From positions 128,883 through 192,882 of the forward strand of contig NZ_JAJAEL010000008.1 of NCBI RefSeq assembly GCF_020447205.1: DNA of 64,000 nucleotides, read 5' to 3'. The DNA comes from Thalassolituus alkanivorans. Its GTDB lineage: Bacteria > Pseudomonadota > Gammaproteobacteria > Pseudomonadales > Oceanobacteraceae. Positions 28,403-38,423 of this stretch are shown here, piece after piece; position 1 is the first letter of the stretch, and the number at the start of each line of letters is the position of its first letter. Below the pieces are notes generated by a model that was not told where the DNA came from, searched no databases, and worked only from the letters and a program-made list of their open reading frames with translations. Position numbers and translations under genes: made by a program.

Positions 28403-28711
28403 ATGAAAATCCGTATATTACTGCCACTGATGCTGCTGACCGGATGTACCCATTCGGTTCATATGCAGCACGTCAGCGACTTTGATGATGTACCTGCTGC
28501 AGAAAAGCGCAGCGTGGTAACGGCTGAAACTGAACAGACCGTTGTGCTGGGTTTTGTCTTTGAAACTGACTATGTCGATCAGGCAAAACAGCAGTTGATG
28601 ACTCAGTGTAATGGCCGCCTGAGCGCGGTAACCACTCAGTATTCAACCAGCCACGGTTTTCTGCACTGGACCAATAAGATCCGCATGCAGGGATTGTGCA
28701 GCGAAGGCTGA
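28403..28711 (+). CDS. small lipoprotein, third of three related genes
   Basis: The 102-residue product has lipobox LTGC (Cys15). The core 'LGFVFETDYVDQAKQQLMTQC' and end 'GLCSEG' mirror the second lipoprotein. It begins 7 bases after the preceding stop, so the three are one operon ending at a strong terminator. These are probably envelope lipoproteins that arose by tandem duplication. The function is unknown. Confidence 0.75.
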   Translation: MKIRILLPLMLLTGCTHSVHMQHVSDFDDVPAAEKRSVVTAETEQTVVLGFVFETDYVDQAKQQLMTQCNGRLSAVTTQYSTSHGFLHWTNKIRMQGLCSEG

Positions 28712-28718
28712 TGCAATA

Positions 28719-28748
28719 AAAAAATCCCGGCCAGCGCCGGGATTTTTT
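28719..28748. terminator. bidirectional terminator between the lipoprotein operon and pirin
   Basis: Arms 28719-28731 and 28736-28748 (AAAAAATCCCGGC and its complement) close a 4-nt loop and give T6 on both strands for the convergent transcripts. Confidence 0.93.
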
Positions 28749-28775
28749 ATTACTTTTTTGCGTAATTATTCTGCG

Positions 28776-29636
28776 TTATTTCTTACCCGGCAACGGCGTA
28801 TATTCACGCTCATCCCCAGGTACTTTAGCAAAACGCTGCGCCTGCCAGTCGGCTTCGGCCTGAGCGATGCGCTCGCGGCTGTAGGCAACAAAATTCCAGC
28901 GGATATAAGGCACCTGTTCATAGCGTTCGCCACCGAGCAGCACAAAACGACTGTGGCTTTCGACCTGAATGCTTTCATCGCCATCGAGCAGAATAAAATC
29001 ACCGGCGTTAAAGCTCTGGCCGCTGATATTTAACGAGCCGCTCTGAATATATACCGCGCTTTCGTAGTTCGGGTGCGGCAGTTCAATCTGTTCTCCGGCG
29101 GCGCTGATAATATCGATAAAAAACATCGGCGAGTGAGTGCGTACCGGCGAGGTCATGCCGTAGGCTTCCCCGGCAATCAGACGCATGATGGTTTTTTCCA
29201 GATAATAATGCGGCAGCTGCTCTTTTTTCACATGCTGGAATGACGGCTCGATTTCAGCTTTTTCCGGTGGCAGCGCCAGCCAGAACTGCAGGCCATTCAG
29301 TTCGTGTTCTCGTGAGCGTACCTCCAGCGTTTCGCGTTCGGAATGCACAATGCCGCGGCCGGCGGTCATCCAGTTTACTTCGCCGGGAAAGATTTCCTGC
29401 ACATTGCCCAGGCTGTCGCGGTGCAGCATGCTGCCGCTGAACAGGTAGCTCAGGGTCGACAGGCCGATATGCGGATGCGGGCGTACATTCACTCCTTCAC
29501 CCGGTTTGAACAGCGCCGGCCCCATATGATCGAGGAAGATAAAGGGCCCGACCATTTTCTTCACCGCACTGGGCAGAATCCGGGTAACGCTGAAGCCGTC
29601 GAGGTCTTTTGTTTCACCATTGATCAGGCTGGCCAT
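28776..29636 (-). CDS. pirin family protein
   Basis: The 286-residue bicupin has the pirin metal-site motif 'HPHIGLSTLSYLF' near residue 57, then 'HRDSLGN' and 'AGRGIVHSE' in the first cupin. A second, degenerate cupin and the C-terminal segment 'VPYIRWNFVAYSRERI' follow. Bacterial pirins include quercetin 2,3-dioxygenases (YhaK/YhhW type) and regulators. Which role applies here is not clear. It is a single gene with SD GGAGCAAG before the ATG. Confidence 0.9.
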   Translation of the reverse strand: MASLINGETKDLDGFSVTRILPSAVKKMVGPFIFLDHMGPALFKPGEGVNVRPHPHIGLSTLSYLFSGSMLHRDSLGNVQEIFPGEVNWMTAGRGIVHSERETLEVRSREHELNGLQFWLALPPEKAEIEPSFQHVKKEQLPHYYLEKTIMRLIAGEAYGMTSPVRTHSPMFFIDIISAAGEQIELPHPNYESAVYIQSGSLNISGQSFNAGDFILLDGDESIQVESHSRFVLLGGERYEQVPYIRWNFVAYSRERIAQAEADWQAQRFAKVPGDEREYTPLPGKK

Positions 29637-29843
29637 AACTTGCTCCTCAGTATCTGTTCAGATCGTTGATTGTCATAGGTTTAGTATATTTCTGCCGGTT
29701 GGAATGAAAATCACAAAAATAAGCCGGTATCGTTCTAATTTTTAGAATATTCTTCGCTGAACTGCCGCACAGATTGTTCTCTGTCGCCGGGTCGGTCACA
29801 ATCGGCGGCATTCATTCCATCAGAACTCAGCCCTGCAGGACTT

Positions 29844-32105
29844 ATGACGGATCAGATCAGTTACACCGATGATGGTGTCGAGCGCCAGTCGCTGAAGCAA
29901 TACACCGAGAACGCTTACCTCAACTACTCCATGTACGTCATTCTCGACCGTGCGCTGCCGCACGTTGGTGATGGCCTCAAGCCGGTGCAGCGCCGCATCG
30001 TCTACGCCATGAGTGAGCTGGGGTTAAAGCATACCGCCAAATATAAGAAGTCGGCCCGTACCGTGGGTGACGTGCTGGGTAAGTACCACCCGCACGGCGA
30101 CAGCGCCTGTTATGAAGCCATGGTGCTGATGGCGCAGCCGTTCTCTTACCGCTACCCGCTGGTGGATGGTCAGGGTAACTGGGGTGCGCCGGACGATCCG
30201 AAATCCTTCGCTGCCATGCGTTATACCGAGGCCAAACTGGCGCCTTACGCCGAAGTGCTGCTCAGCGAGCTGGGTCAGGGTACGGTGGAGTGGCAGCCGA
30301 ACTTCGACGGCACCATGGACGAGCCGTGCACGCTGCCTGCGCGTCTGCCGAATATTCTGCTTAACGGCACCACCGGTATTGCCGTGGGTATGGCGACGGA
30401 TATTCCGCCGCACAACATCCGCGAAGTGGCCAGCGCCTGTATTCACCTGCTGGATGATCCGGAGGCCAGCATCGAAGCCCTGTGCGAACACGTCACCGCG
30501 CCGGATTTCCCCACCGAAGCGGAAATCATCACGCCGCGTGAAGATCTGCGTAAGCTGTACCGCGATGGCCGTGGCAGCGTAAAAATGCGCGCGGTCTATA
30601 CCGTTGAAGATGGCGATATCGTCATTACCGCACTGCCGCATCAGGTATCCGGTGCCAAGATTCTGGAGCAGATTGCCGCCCAGATGCAGGCAAAAAAACT
30701 GCCTCTGGTAACCGATCTGCGCGACGAGTCGGATCACGAAAACCCGACCCGTCTGGTGATTGTGCCCAAGTCCAACCGGGTCGATACCGATGCGGTGATG
30801 GCGCACCTGTTTGCCACCACCGATCTGGAAAAGAACTACCGCGTTAACATGAACGTGATTGGTCTGGACGGCCGCCCACAGGTGAAAAACCTGAAGCTGA
30901 TGCTGAGCGAGTGGCTCAGCTACCGTACCGAAACCGTACGTCGCCGCCTGCAGTTCCGCCTCGACAAAGTACTGGCGCGTCTGCATATCCTCGAAGGTTT
31001 ACTGGTCGCTTTCCTCAATATTGATGAAGTGATCGAAATCATCCGCCGTGAAGAAGAACCGAAAGCGGTGCTGATGCAGCGCTTTGGTATTTCCGATATT
31101 CAGGCTGAAGCCATCTTCGAATTAAAACTGCGTCATTTAGCCAAACTGGAAGAAATGAAAATCCGCGGTGAACAAGATGAGCTGGAAAAAGAACGCGATT
31201 ATCTGGAAAAAACCCTCGGCTCTGAGCGTCGTCTGAAAACCCTGATCAAGAAAGAAATCAGTGCCGATGCCGAACAATACGGCGACGAACGCCGTTCGCC
31301 GGTGGTGGTTCGTGGTGAAGCCCGCGCCTTCAGCGAAACCGAGCTGGTATCGGCGGAAGCTGTGACTGTTGTGCTGTCACAGAAAGGCTGGGTACGTGCC
31401 GCCAAGGGCCATGACGTGGATGCTGAAAACCTGAGCTATAAAGCCGGTGACAGCTTCCTGGTCAGCGCCAAAGGTAAGTCGAACCAGAACGCGATCTTCC
31501 TCGACACCACCGGTCGCTCCTACAGTCTGCAGGCGCATACCCTGCCATCGGCGCGGGGGCAGGGCGAGCCTCTGACCGGTAAGCTCAATCCGCCGGCCGG
31601 CAGCAGCTTTATCTGCACCCTGATGGGTAAAGACGAAGAACAGTATCTGCTCAGCACCGATGCCGGTTACGGTTTCGTCGGCACCATTGCCGATATGCAG
31701 AGCAAAAACAAAGCCGGTAAAAATCTGATTACCGTGCCGGATAACGCCCGCATTCTGGCCCCGGCGAAGATCAGCGATCCGGAGAAATCCTGGATTGCGG
31801 CGGTCAGCAATGAAGGCCGTATGCTGGTGTTCCCGGCCGCCGATCTGCCACAGATGGCGCGCGGTAAAGGCAACAAGATGATCAGCATCAACAGCGCCAA
31901 AGCCGCGGCCCGCGAAGAGCTGATGGTCGGCGCGGTAGCCTTCAGTCAGGAAGACACGCTGCTGGTGTATGCCGGTAAGCGTCATCTGAAACTGAAGTTC
32001 GCCGATCTGGAGCACTATCTGGGTGAGCGTGGCCGCCGTGGTAATAAACTGCCGCGTGGCTTCCAGAATGTTGATCTGATGGAAGTGGTCAGCAAAGACG
32101 CCTGA
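29844..32105 (+). CDS. parC: DNA topoisomerase IV subunit A
   Basis: The 753-residue type IIA breakage-reunion subunit has '[23 protein letters not shown]' near the start, '[14 protein letters not shown]' in the quinolone-resistance region, catalytic Tyr127 in RYTE, and a C-terminal beta-pinwheel of reduced size. The length is ParC-like. In the QRDR the residues read Asp-Ser-Ala-Cys-Tyr-Glu, with Ser at the usual Ser80 position. It works with ParE (22793). A hairpin terminator follows 10 bases after the stop. Confidence 0.97.
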   Translation: MTDQISYTDDGVERQSLKQYTENAYLNYSMYVILDRALPHVGDGLKPVQRRIVYAMSELGLKHTAKYKKSARTVGDVLGKYHPHGDSACYEAMVLMAQPFSYRYPLVDGQGNWGAPDDPKSFAAMRYTEAKLAPYAEVLLSELGQGTVEWQPNFDGTMDEPCTLPARLPNILLNGTTGIAVGMATDIPPHNIREVASACIHLLDDPEASIEALCEHVTAPDFPTEAEIITPREDLRKLYRDGRGSVKMRAVYTVEDGDIVITALPHQVSGAKILEQIAAQMQAKKLPLVTDLRDESDHENPTRLVIVPKSNRVDTDAVMAHLFATTDLEKNYRVNMNVIGLDGRPQVKNLKLMLSEWLSYRTETVRRRLQFRLDKVLARLHILEGLLVAFLNIDEVIEIIRREEEPKAVLMQRFGISDIQAEAIFELKLRHLAKLEEMKIRGEQDELEKERDYLEKTLGSERRLKTLIKKEISADAEQYGDERRSPVVVRGEARAFSETELVSAEAVTVVLSQKGWVRAAKGHDVDAENLSYKAGDSFLVSAKGKSNQNAIFLDTTGRSYSLQAHTLPSARGQGEPLTGKLNPPAGSSFICTLMGKDEEQYLLSTDAGYGFVGTIADMQSKNKAGKNLITVPDNARILAPAKISDPEKSWIAAVSNEGRMLVFPAADLPQMARGKGNKMISINSAKAAAREELMVGAVAFSQEDTLLVYAGKRHLKLKFADLEHYLGERGRRGNKLPRGFQNVDLMEVVSKDA

Positions 32106-32115
32106 TGCTCAGCGC

Positions 32116-32158
32116 ACACCGGTCAGCAGAGTCTGCTCTCTGACCGGTGTTGTTTTTT
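32116..32158 (+). terminator. Rho-independent terminator of parC
   Basis: ACACCGGTCAG (32116-32126) pairs with CTGACCGGTGT (32140-32150) around a loop, followed by TG and six T. Confidence 0.88.
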
Positions 32159-32254
32159 CCTGACCTTGCTAAACCTGATCCTGCCCCTATCCCGGTTAAA
32201 GCTGCCGCCCGCCCTGTCAAAGCTGTCGCCCGTCGCCGGCGTTGATTCTGCGGT

Positions 32255-32283
32255 CTGACTCCGGCACATCATTCCGTTATAAT
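32255..32283 (+). promoter_or_regulatory. sigma70-type promoter of speE
   Basis: CTGACT (32255-32260), a 17-base spacer and a perfect TATAAT (32278-32283) lie 38 bases before the speE ATG. Confidence 0.65.
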
Positions 32284-32320
32284 CCCGCCCGAACTTAAGC
32301 TCTGCATTACAGGAATCCCC

Positions 32321-33175
32321 ATGTCTGCAAAAAACGTTGTTTCTGAAAGTCTGTACGACGGCTATGCCCAGTCCTTCACCGTCAGCGAAGTGTTATTTGA
32401 GGTGAAAACCGGGCACCAGCATCTGCAGATTATTGATACGCCGTTTATGGGCCGGGTAATGCTGCTGGATGGTGTGGTGCAGACCACCGAGCGTGATGAA
32501 TTTATTTACCACGAAATGATGGTACACGTGCCGCTGTTTGCCCATCCGGCACCCAAGCGTGTACTGATTATCGGCGGCGGTGATGGTGGCATTCTGCGCG
32601 AAGTGTTGCGCCATAAAAATGTTGAACACGTGACCCAGGTTGAGATCGACGGCAGCGTGATCGACATGTGCAAAGAGTATTTCCCTAAGCATTCCAATGG
32701 TGCTTTCGACGACCCGCGCGCCAATATCGTGATTGCCGATGGCAAAGAGTTTGTGGCTCAGTGTCAGGATACCTTTGATGTGATTATCTCCGACTCCACC
32801 GACCCTATCGGTCCGGGTGAAGTGCTGTTCACCTCCGATTTCTACAAAGACGAAAAAACCTGTCTGAACGCCGGCGGCATTATGGTGGCGCAGAACGGTG
32901 TTCCCTTTATGCAGGGTCAGGAAGTCACCAATACTTTCCAGCGTCTGAGCAAGCTGTACAGCGATGCCAGCTTCTACGTGGCGCCGGTACCCACCTACAT
33001 TGGTGGCCTGATGTCTCTGGCCTGGGCGACCGACAATGCCGAGCTGCGCAAGCAGAGCGTTGAACAGATTGCGGAGCGCGTTGCCGCTGCCGGTTTCGAA
33101 ACCCGTTTCTACAATGCCGACGTACACGTGGCCGCTTTTGCGCTGCCGAACTATGTACGCGCCCTGATGAAATAA
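32321..33175 (+). CDS. speE: polyamine aminopropyltransferase (spermidine synthase)
   Basis: The 284-residue product has the canonical SpeE motifs: 'IIGGGDGGILREVL' near residue 82 (binding decarboxylated AdoMet), 'EIDGSVIDMCKEYFP', and 'DSTDPIGPGEVLF' with the catalytic Asp near 158. It makes spermidine from putrescine. The ATG has SD-like CAGGAA upstream. It is a single gene with its own promoter and terminator. Compare the degenerate SpeE-like protein at 5841. Confidence 0.95.
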   Translation: MSAKNVVSESLYDGYAQSFTVSEVLFEVKTGHQHLQIIDTPFMGRVMLLDGVVQTTERDEFIYHEMMVHVPLFAHPAPKRVLIIGGGDGGILREVLRHKNVEHVTQVEIDGSVIDMCKEYFPKHSNGAFDDPRANIVIADGKEFVAQCQDTFDVIISDSTDPIGPGEVLFTSDFYKDEKTCLNAGGIMVAQNGVPFMQGQEVTNTFQRLSKLYSDASFYVAPVPTYIGGLMSLAWATDNAELRKQSVEQIAERVAAAGFETRFYNADVHVAAFALPNYVRALMK

Positions 33176-33195
33176 GCGCCGGTTTATATCGGCAT

Positions 33196-33245
33196 AATCC
33201 CGTCGGCTCTGCTTTCTGCGCTGACGGGATTTCCCTTCTTTTTCT
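33196..33245 (+). terminator. Rho-independent terminator of speE
   Basis: AATCCCGTC (33196-33204) pairs with GACGGGATT (33223-33231), followed by a pyrimidine tract rich in T (TCCCTTCTTTTTCT). Confidence 0.75.
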
Positions 33246-33312
33246 GCCTTGTTCAGGGCGTTCTGTCCGCCCGCAAACATCCCCGGCCTGAAATGCCATC
33301 TATACTCTGGGG

Positions 33313-36096
33313 ATGACACCAGCCATCACCAGTCCGATCTCTCAGCAACAGGTTCACCAGTGGCACAGCGCGTTTCTGCAACTCAATAAAGCGCGGCTTG
33401 AGTGTACCCGCAGCCTGATGACCAGCCGCCAGCAGATCGTGCTCGATGTGCTGCCACTGCTGCTGCATCTTAATCACCAGCAACTTCCCGGTTTCATTGA
33501 TCATCAGGTGCCCTGTGGCATCGCCCATTACAACGCCAGCGCGCAGCAATTGCAGAGTCTGCAGAGCATTGCCCGTGGCGTGCAGCCGCCACGCGGGTTC
33601 AGCAACCGCCAGATCACCGGTTTGTATTTAATGGGCAGTGTCGGCTCGCTGGCGCAGGCGCGCTCCAGCGATCTGGATGTCTGGCTGTGCTACGACGAGA
33701 GCCTGGATAATGGCCAGCTGAGTGCGCTGGGAAAAAAGTGTGAACTGATTGAGCGCTGGGCAGAAAGCCAGAACGTTGAGCTGCATTTTTTTCTGATGAA
33801 TCTGAGCGATTTCCGCCGTGGCCAGAGTCAGTCGGCACAGGGCGAAGATTGCGGCAGCACCCAGCACCTGCTGTTGCTGGATGAGTTTTACCGCAGTGCG
33901 TTGTGGTTAGCCGGTTGCCAGCCGCGCTGGTGGATTATTCCCAATGAAGAAGAGCGTAATGCCGAGGCTTTCTGGCAGGGGCTGGTCCATCATCATCGTG
34001 TGCATGCTGACCACTGGCTGGATTTTGGTGCCATCCCCAGCATTCCCCCGGCCGAGTTTGTCGGTGCCGGTTTATGGCAGCTGAATAAGGGGCTGAGTGA
34101 TCCGTATAAATCGCTGCTGAAACTGCTGCTGACCCGCCACTATGCCAGCCAGTATCCGCGTATCCGCCCACTGTGCTGGGACCTGAAAGATCAGGTGCAT
34201 CAGGGGCTGGTGGATGTCGAAAGTAACGATGCCTACCTGCTGATGCTGACCCGGCTGACCGCACAGCTGCAGAGCGAAGGCAGTGATGTACGCATTCAGC
34301 TGGCACGGCGCGCGTTTTATTACAAAGCCAGACTCCCGATGTCGGAGCTGAGCAGCGCCCAGCAGAACAGCTGGCGTACCGGGGTGATGCGCAAACTGTG
34401 CGCCGGCTGGGGCTGGAGCGAACACGATTTTTACGAACTGGATCAGCGCCCGCAATGGTCGCCGGTACGCATTGCCCGCGAGCGTAACGCGCTGATCAGC
34501 GAGATGCTCAGCAGCTATCGCTTTCTGGCCGGCTTCAGTCAGAAATACGCGCCGCGCCTGCATATCAGCAAAGGTGATCTGCAGGTGCTGGGTAACCGCT
34601 TATACGCTGCCTTCGATACCCGGCCGGGAAAAATAATCAGCATCAATCCGGGTATCAGCCCGTCGCTGGGGCAGGAAAAGCTGTCGCTGAATCTGCGCAA
34701 GAATGTCTGGCAATTAATTCCCGGTCAGTTCCGCCGTAACGAGGCTGATCCCGGCGCCGCACCCGACCGCGAACAGGTTCTGAAACAATCGCCCAGTCTG
34801 GTCGAGCTGCTGTGTTTCGCGCGCTTTAATGAACTGCTGCAGAGTCATACGCGGATTGCGCTCTATCCGCAGTACAACCCGCTCAGTACTTATGAGCTGA
34901 AAGAAGTGCTGCAGGTGATCCGTTCGCTGCAGCCATACCAGCCACAGGCCGAAGATTTCCGCCATCCGGCGCGGCCGCTGCAGTGGCATTTAATGGTTAA
35001 CGTCGGTGTTGATCCGCAGCATCAGTTGAGCCGCCGCGGTATGCAGAAAATCAGTAACCGCGACGATGCACTGGGCTACAGTGCCGCGCGCGAAAACCTG
35101 ATTCTGACCATCGATCTGGTCAGCATTAACAGCTGGGGCGAATGGCTGGTGGAACGCTTCAGCGGCGATGCCGCCATGCTGCAGTGTCTGCAACATATGC
35201 TGCAGTACCTGCCGCAGGTGAAACAGTTTGGCTGGCCGGCGATGAATATTCAGTGCCACTGCGCCACCCGCTCCAGTGCCATTCGCATCCGTGTCGAGCA
35301 ACTGCTGGATGATGTGCTCAATCATTTCAGCGCACAGCCGCGCTCGCCTTATCTGATCGAAGCCGCCGAAACCTATTACCTGCTGGAAAACAGCCGTGAG
35401 GGGGTACAGCTGCGCATTGCCGATTCCCCGATGAAATTACTGGCGCTGCTGCAGCGCCCACTTACCCATTTTACGCCCTATATCCTCGACCGTGCAGCGC
35501 TGCATTCCAGCCCGTTGCGGCTGATCTTTGAGCAGAGTCGCAGTGGCTTGTGGCAGCTGTTTTACTGGCGCAAAGACGGGCGCTTGTTCTTTTATTTTCT
35601 CGACGAAAAAGGCGCATTGCTGCATCAGCAGTGGCCGGATAGCGGTAACAGCAGTCAGTGGTTATTGCCGCTGGTGCGTTTTCTGCGCCAGCTTGATCAG
35701 CGCTGGCAGCAGCAGAGCGGGCGGGTGCAGCCACGTAAGCTGATGCTGTTTGAATTACGCCGTAAACCACAGAGCTATGAGTTTGAGATGGTGCGCCGCC
35801 GCTTGCCGGAGCTGGCGGAGCAGAGTGCCAGCATCGACCTGCGCGCGGTGCTGGATGCGCAGCAGCAACCCACTCTGTACTGCAATAATCTGGAGTACAG
35901 TGCCTGGCAATTTGGTGGTGATCTTTACCGCGAAGTGGCGGCGGAGGTGCGTCGTCTGCGCAGCAGTCATGAAGCCTATCCTCTTTGCCTGAGTGATATC
36001 GTGCTGCCTGACAGCTTTAGTATTATTGAGCACCTGCAGGTAAAGCAGCGCCTTGAAAATCGTCTGAATCAGGCCGTGAACGACAGCAATCCCTGA
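33313..36096 (+). CDS. cyaA: class I adenylate cyclase
   Basis: The 927-residue product has the class I catalytic signature 'MGSVGSLAQARSSDLDVWLCY' region near residues 110-130, within an N-terminal catalytic half. A C-terminal regulatory half of the enterobacterial/pseudomonad type follows, slightly longer than E. coli CyaA (848). It makes cAMP for CRP-type control, and cpdA at 21297 removes it. No strong SD is visible before the ATG, which suggests low expression. No cyaY lies next to it. Confidence 0.95.
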   Translation: MTPAITSPISQQQVHQWHSAFLQLNKARLECTRSLMTSRQQIVLDVLPLLLHLNHQQLPGFIDHQVPCGIAHYNASAQQLQSLQSIARGVQPPRGFSNRQITGLYLMGSVGSLAQARSSDLDVWLCYDESLDNGQLSALGKKCELIERWAESQNVELHFFLMNLSDFRRGQSQSAQGEDCGSTQHLLLLDEFYRSALWLAGCQPRWWIIPNEEERNAEAFWQGLVHHHRVHADHWLDFGAIPSIPPAEFVGAGLWQLNKGLSDPYKSLLKLLLTRHYASQYPRIRPLCWDLKDQVHQGLVDVESNDAYLLMLTRLTAQLQSEGSDVRIQLARRAFYYKARLPMSELSSAQQNSWRTGVMRKLCAGWGWSEHDFYELDQRPQWSPVRIARERNALISEMLSSYRFLAGFSQKYAPRLHISKGDLQVLGNRLYAAFDTRPGKIISINPGISPSLGQEKLSLNLRKNVWQLIPGQFRRNEADPGAAPDREQVLKQSPSLVELLCFARFNELLQSHTRIALYPQYNPLSTYELKEVLQVIRSLQPYQPQAEDFRHPARPLQWHLMVNVGVDPQHQLSRRGMQKISNRDDALGYSAARENLILTIDLVSINSWGEWLVERFSGDAAMLQCLQHMLQYLPQVKQFGWPAMNIQCHCATRSSAIRIRVEQLLDDVLNHFSAQPRSPYLIEAAETYYLLENSREGVQLRIADSPMKLLALLQRPLTHFTPYILDRAALHSSPLRLIFEQSRSGLWQLFYWRKDGRLFFYFLDEKGALLHQQWPDSGNSSQWLLPLVRFLRQLDQRWQQQSGRVQPRKLMLFELRRKPQSYEFEMVRRRLPELAEQSASIDLRAVLDAQQQPTLYCNNLEYSAWQFGGDLYREVAAEVRRLRSSHEAYPLCLSDIVLPDSFSIIEHLQVKQRLENRLNQAVNDSNP

Positions 36097-36119
36097 GTAT
36101 TATCTGCCTTCTGCAGCCG

Positions 36120-36148
36120 CAGACAGTGTGCAGGAATCCCCGTATAAT
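36120..36148 (+). promoter_or_regulatory. promoter of the lptM-lysA-dapF operon
   Basis: CAGACA (36120-36125) and a perfect TATAAT (36143-36148) are spaced 17 bases, 24 bases ahead of the lptM ATG. Confidence 0.6.
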
Positions 36149-36172
36149 GCCGCCAAATTCCGGAGATTCCCG

Positions 36173-36307
36173 ATGATGCGTGCACGCCCCGTTGTTTTCA
36201 TCTTACTGTCCCTGCTGCTGGCAGCCGGACTGTCTGCCTGTGGACAAAAAGGCCCGCTGTATCTGCCGGAGGATGCTCCTGCCACCGCAGATTCTATGGA
36301 AAAGTAA
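36173..36307 (+). CDS. lptM: LPS-assembly lipoprotein LptM (YifL)
   Basis: This small gene of 44 codons begins MMRARPVVF, has a signal peptide with lipobox LSAC (Cys23) and continues GQKGPLYLPED. That 'CGQKGPLYLP' sequence is the family hallmark. LptM stabilises the LptD-LptE outer-membrane translocon by helping LptD disulfide maturation. SD GGAG lies 6 bases before the first ATG; a second ATG follows directly. It ends 8 bases before lysA, as in many gammaproteobacteria. Confidence 0.92.
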   Translation: MMRARPVVFILLSLLLAAGLSACGQKGPLYLPEDAPATADSMEK

Positions 36308-36315
36308 TCCTCACC

Positions 36316-37569
36316 ATGCCGATGTTTACATATCAGAATGGCGTGCTGCACGCCGAACAGGTTTCTCTTGCCGCACTGGCCAGCCAGCACGGTACGCCGC
36401 TGTACGTGTATTCCCGTACCGCTCTGGAACAACATTTCAACGCGTACACCAAAGCTCTGGGCGAATGGCCGCATCTGGTGTGCTACGCGGTTAAAGCCAA
36501 CTCCAACCTGGCAGTACTGAACGTGCTGGCGCAACAGGGTGCCGGTTTCGATATCGTCAGCCTGGGCGAACTGGAGCGTGTGCTGGCGGCAGGCGGAGAC
36601 CCGAAAAAAGTGGTGTTCTCCGGTGTAGGCAAACAGGCTCATGAAATGGCGCGCGCGCTGGAAGTGGGCGTTTACTGCTTTAACGTCGAGTCCGAAGCCG
36701 AGCTGGAGCGTCTGAGTGCGGTAGCCACCGAGCGCGGTCAGGTAGCGCACGTTTCCCTGCGCGTTAACCCGGATGTCGATGCCCAGACCCACCCTTATAT
36801 TTCCACCGGTCTGAAAGACAACAAGTTCGGCGTCGATATCAACGATGCGCCGCGCGTGTACGCCAAAGCGGCGAGCCTGCCGGGCCTTGAAGTGAAAGGT
36901 GTGGATTGCCATATTGGCAGTCAGCTGACCGAGATCCGTCCGTTCCTCGACGCGCTGGATCGTCTGCTGGTGCTGATCGATACCCTGGCAGAGCAGGGCA
37001 TCACCATTGAGCACCTCGATCTGGGTGGCGGTCTGGGTGTGCAGTACCGTGATGAAACACCAGCCAGTGCCGAAGAATATATTGCCGCGGTTAAAGCCCG
37101 TCTGGGCGAGCGTCGCTTTAAACTGATTTTTGAGCCGGGCCGTTCTGTGGCCGCCAATGCCGGTGTATTCCTCACCCGTGTGGAATACCTGAAGCTGAAC
37201 GACCACAAAAACTTTGCCATCATTGACGGTGCGATGAATGACCTGATCCGTCCGGCGCTGTACAGCGCCTGGCAGGACATCAAACCTGTGGTTGAGAACA
37301 GCGATGCGCCGCTGCGTACTTACGATCTGGTTGGCCCGGTGTGTGAAACCGGTGACTTCCTCGGTAAGAACCGCGAGCTGGCACTGAGCGAAGGCGATCT
37401 GCTGGCGGTAATGTCGGCTGGTGCTTATGGTTTTGTCATGGCATCCAACTACAACACCCGTGGCCGCGCTGCCGAGATTATGGTCGATGGTACTCAGGCC
37501 CATGTGGTGCGTGAGCGCGAAACCATTGCCAGCCTCTATGCTGGTGAATCTGTTCTGCCGGCCAACTGA
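36316..37569 (+). CDS. lysA: diaminopimelate decarboxylase
   Basis: The 417-residue PLP enzyme of fold type III carries 'CYAVKANSNL' with the Schiff-base Lys near residue 60, 'HIGSQLTE', the glycine loop 'GGGLGVQY', 'EPGRSVAANAG' and 'CETGDFLG'. It converts meso-diaminopimelate to lysine. It sits between lptM and dapF, giving the last lysine step beside its substrate-forming epimerase. Confidence 0.97.
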   Translation: MPMFTYQNGVLHAEQVSLAALASQHGTPLYVYSRTALEQHFNAYTKALGEWPHLVCYAVKANSNLAVLNVLAQQGAGFDIVSLGELERVLAAGGDPKKVVFSGVGKQAHEMARALEVGVYCFNVESEAELERLSAVATERGQVAHVSLRVNPDVDAQTHPYISTGLKDNKFGVDINDAPRVYAKAASLPGLEVKGVDCHIGSQLTEIRPFLDALDRLLVLIDTLAEQGITIEHLDLGGGLGVQYRDETPASAEEYIAAVKARLGERRFKLIFEPGRSVAANAGVFLTRVEYLKLNDHKNFAIIDGAMNDLIRPALYSAWQDIKPVVENSDAPLRTYDLVGPVCETGDFLGKNRELALSEGDLLAVMSAGAYGFVMASNYNTRGRAAEIMVDGTQAHVVRERETIASLYAGESVLPAN

Positions 37570-37581
37570 GCGAATACAACT

Positions 37582-38412
37582 ATGTGGTTAAAGTTCAGCA
37601 AAATGCACGGTCTGGGAAATGACTTTATGGTGATCGATCTGGTCACCCAGAGTGGTCATATCCGTCCGGACCGGGTGCGTGAACTGGCAGACCGGAATTT
37701 CGGTATCGGCTTCGATCAGCTGCTGATCGTTGAACAGCCCAGTAAGCCGGATGTGGATTTCCGCTACCGTATTTTTAACGCCGATGGCAGTGAAGTAGAA
37801 AACTGTGGCAACGGCGCGCGCTGTTTCGCCCGTTTTGTTTACGATCAGCACCTGACCGGCAAGCGTGATATCCGCGTTGAAACTGCCAGTGGCATTATGG
37901 AACTGCACCTGACCGACGATCGTCAGGTGGTGGTCGATATGGGCAAGCCTGTACTCGAACCAGCGCAGATTCCGTTTATCGCCGATGGCTTTGCACCTGA
38001 ATATCAAGTGAACATCGAAGGCATTGGTGAGGTGGCGCTGGGTGCTGTTTCGATGGGCAACCCCCATGCGGTACTGCGTGTTGAGGATATCGACACGGCT
38101 CCGGTTGAGCAGTGGGGACCACTGATCGAACCGCACCGTTTGTTCCCGCGTAAAGTGAATGTCGGCTTTATGCAGGTGGTGGACGAGCACCATGTCCGCC
38201 TGCGCGTGTACGAACGCGGTGCGGGCGAAACCCTCGCCTGTGGTACCGGTGCCTGTGCGGCGGTGGTGTCCGGTCAGCTGCGTGGCTGGCTGAAGCCCGG
38301 TGTTACCGTGTCATTGCCCGGCGGTGATTTGTTTATAGAATGGGATGGTCAGTCAAGTGTACGCATGACTGGCCCGGCGGTGACGGTCTTCGAAGGCCGG
38401 ATCAATATTTAG
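37582..38412 (+). CDS. dapF: diaminopimelate epimerase
   Basis: The 276-residue product has both catalytic cysteine motifs, 'ENCGNGARC' near residue 75 and '[10 protein letters not shown]' near residue 219, and the opening '[12 protein letters not shown]'. It converts LL- to meso-diaminopimelate for lysine and peptidoglycan. It starts 12 bases after lysA and is followed by the DUF484 gene after 11 bases. Confidence 0.97.
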   Translation: MWLKFSKMHGLGNDFMVIDLVTQSGHIRPDRVRELADRNFGIGFDQLLIVEQPSKPDVDFRYRIFNADGSEVENCGNGARCFARFVYDQHLTGKRDIRVETASGIMELHLTDDRQVVVDMGKPVLEPAQIPFIADGFAPEYQVNIEGIGEVALGAVSMGNPHAVLRVEDIDTAPVEQWGPLIEPHRLFPRKVNVGFMQVVDEHHVRLRVYERGAGETLACGTGACAAVVSGQLRGWLKPGVTVSLPGGDLFIEWDGQSSVRMTGPAVTVFEGRINI

Positions 38413-38423
38413 GAAGGACAGGA

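Noticed and set aside
30024..30986. A 320-codon minus-strand frame opposite parC
   Set aside because: It is opposite conserved ParC catalytic sequence and lacks protein features.
36100..37503. A 467-codon open frame on the minus strand opposite lysA
   Set aside because: lysA on the plus strand has every catalytic motif. The opposite frame shows no family signature and is the usual shadow of a GC-rich gene.
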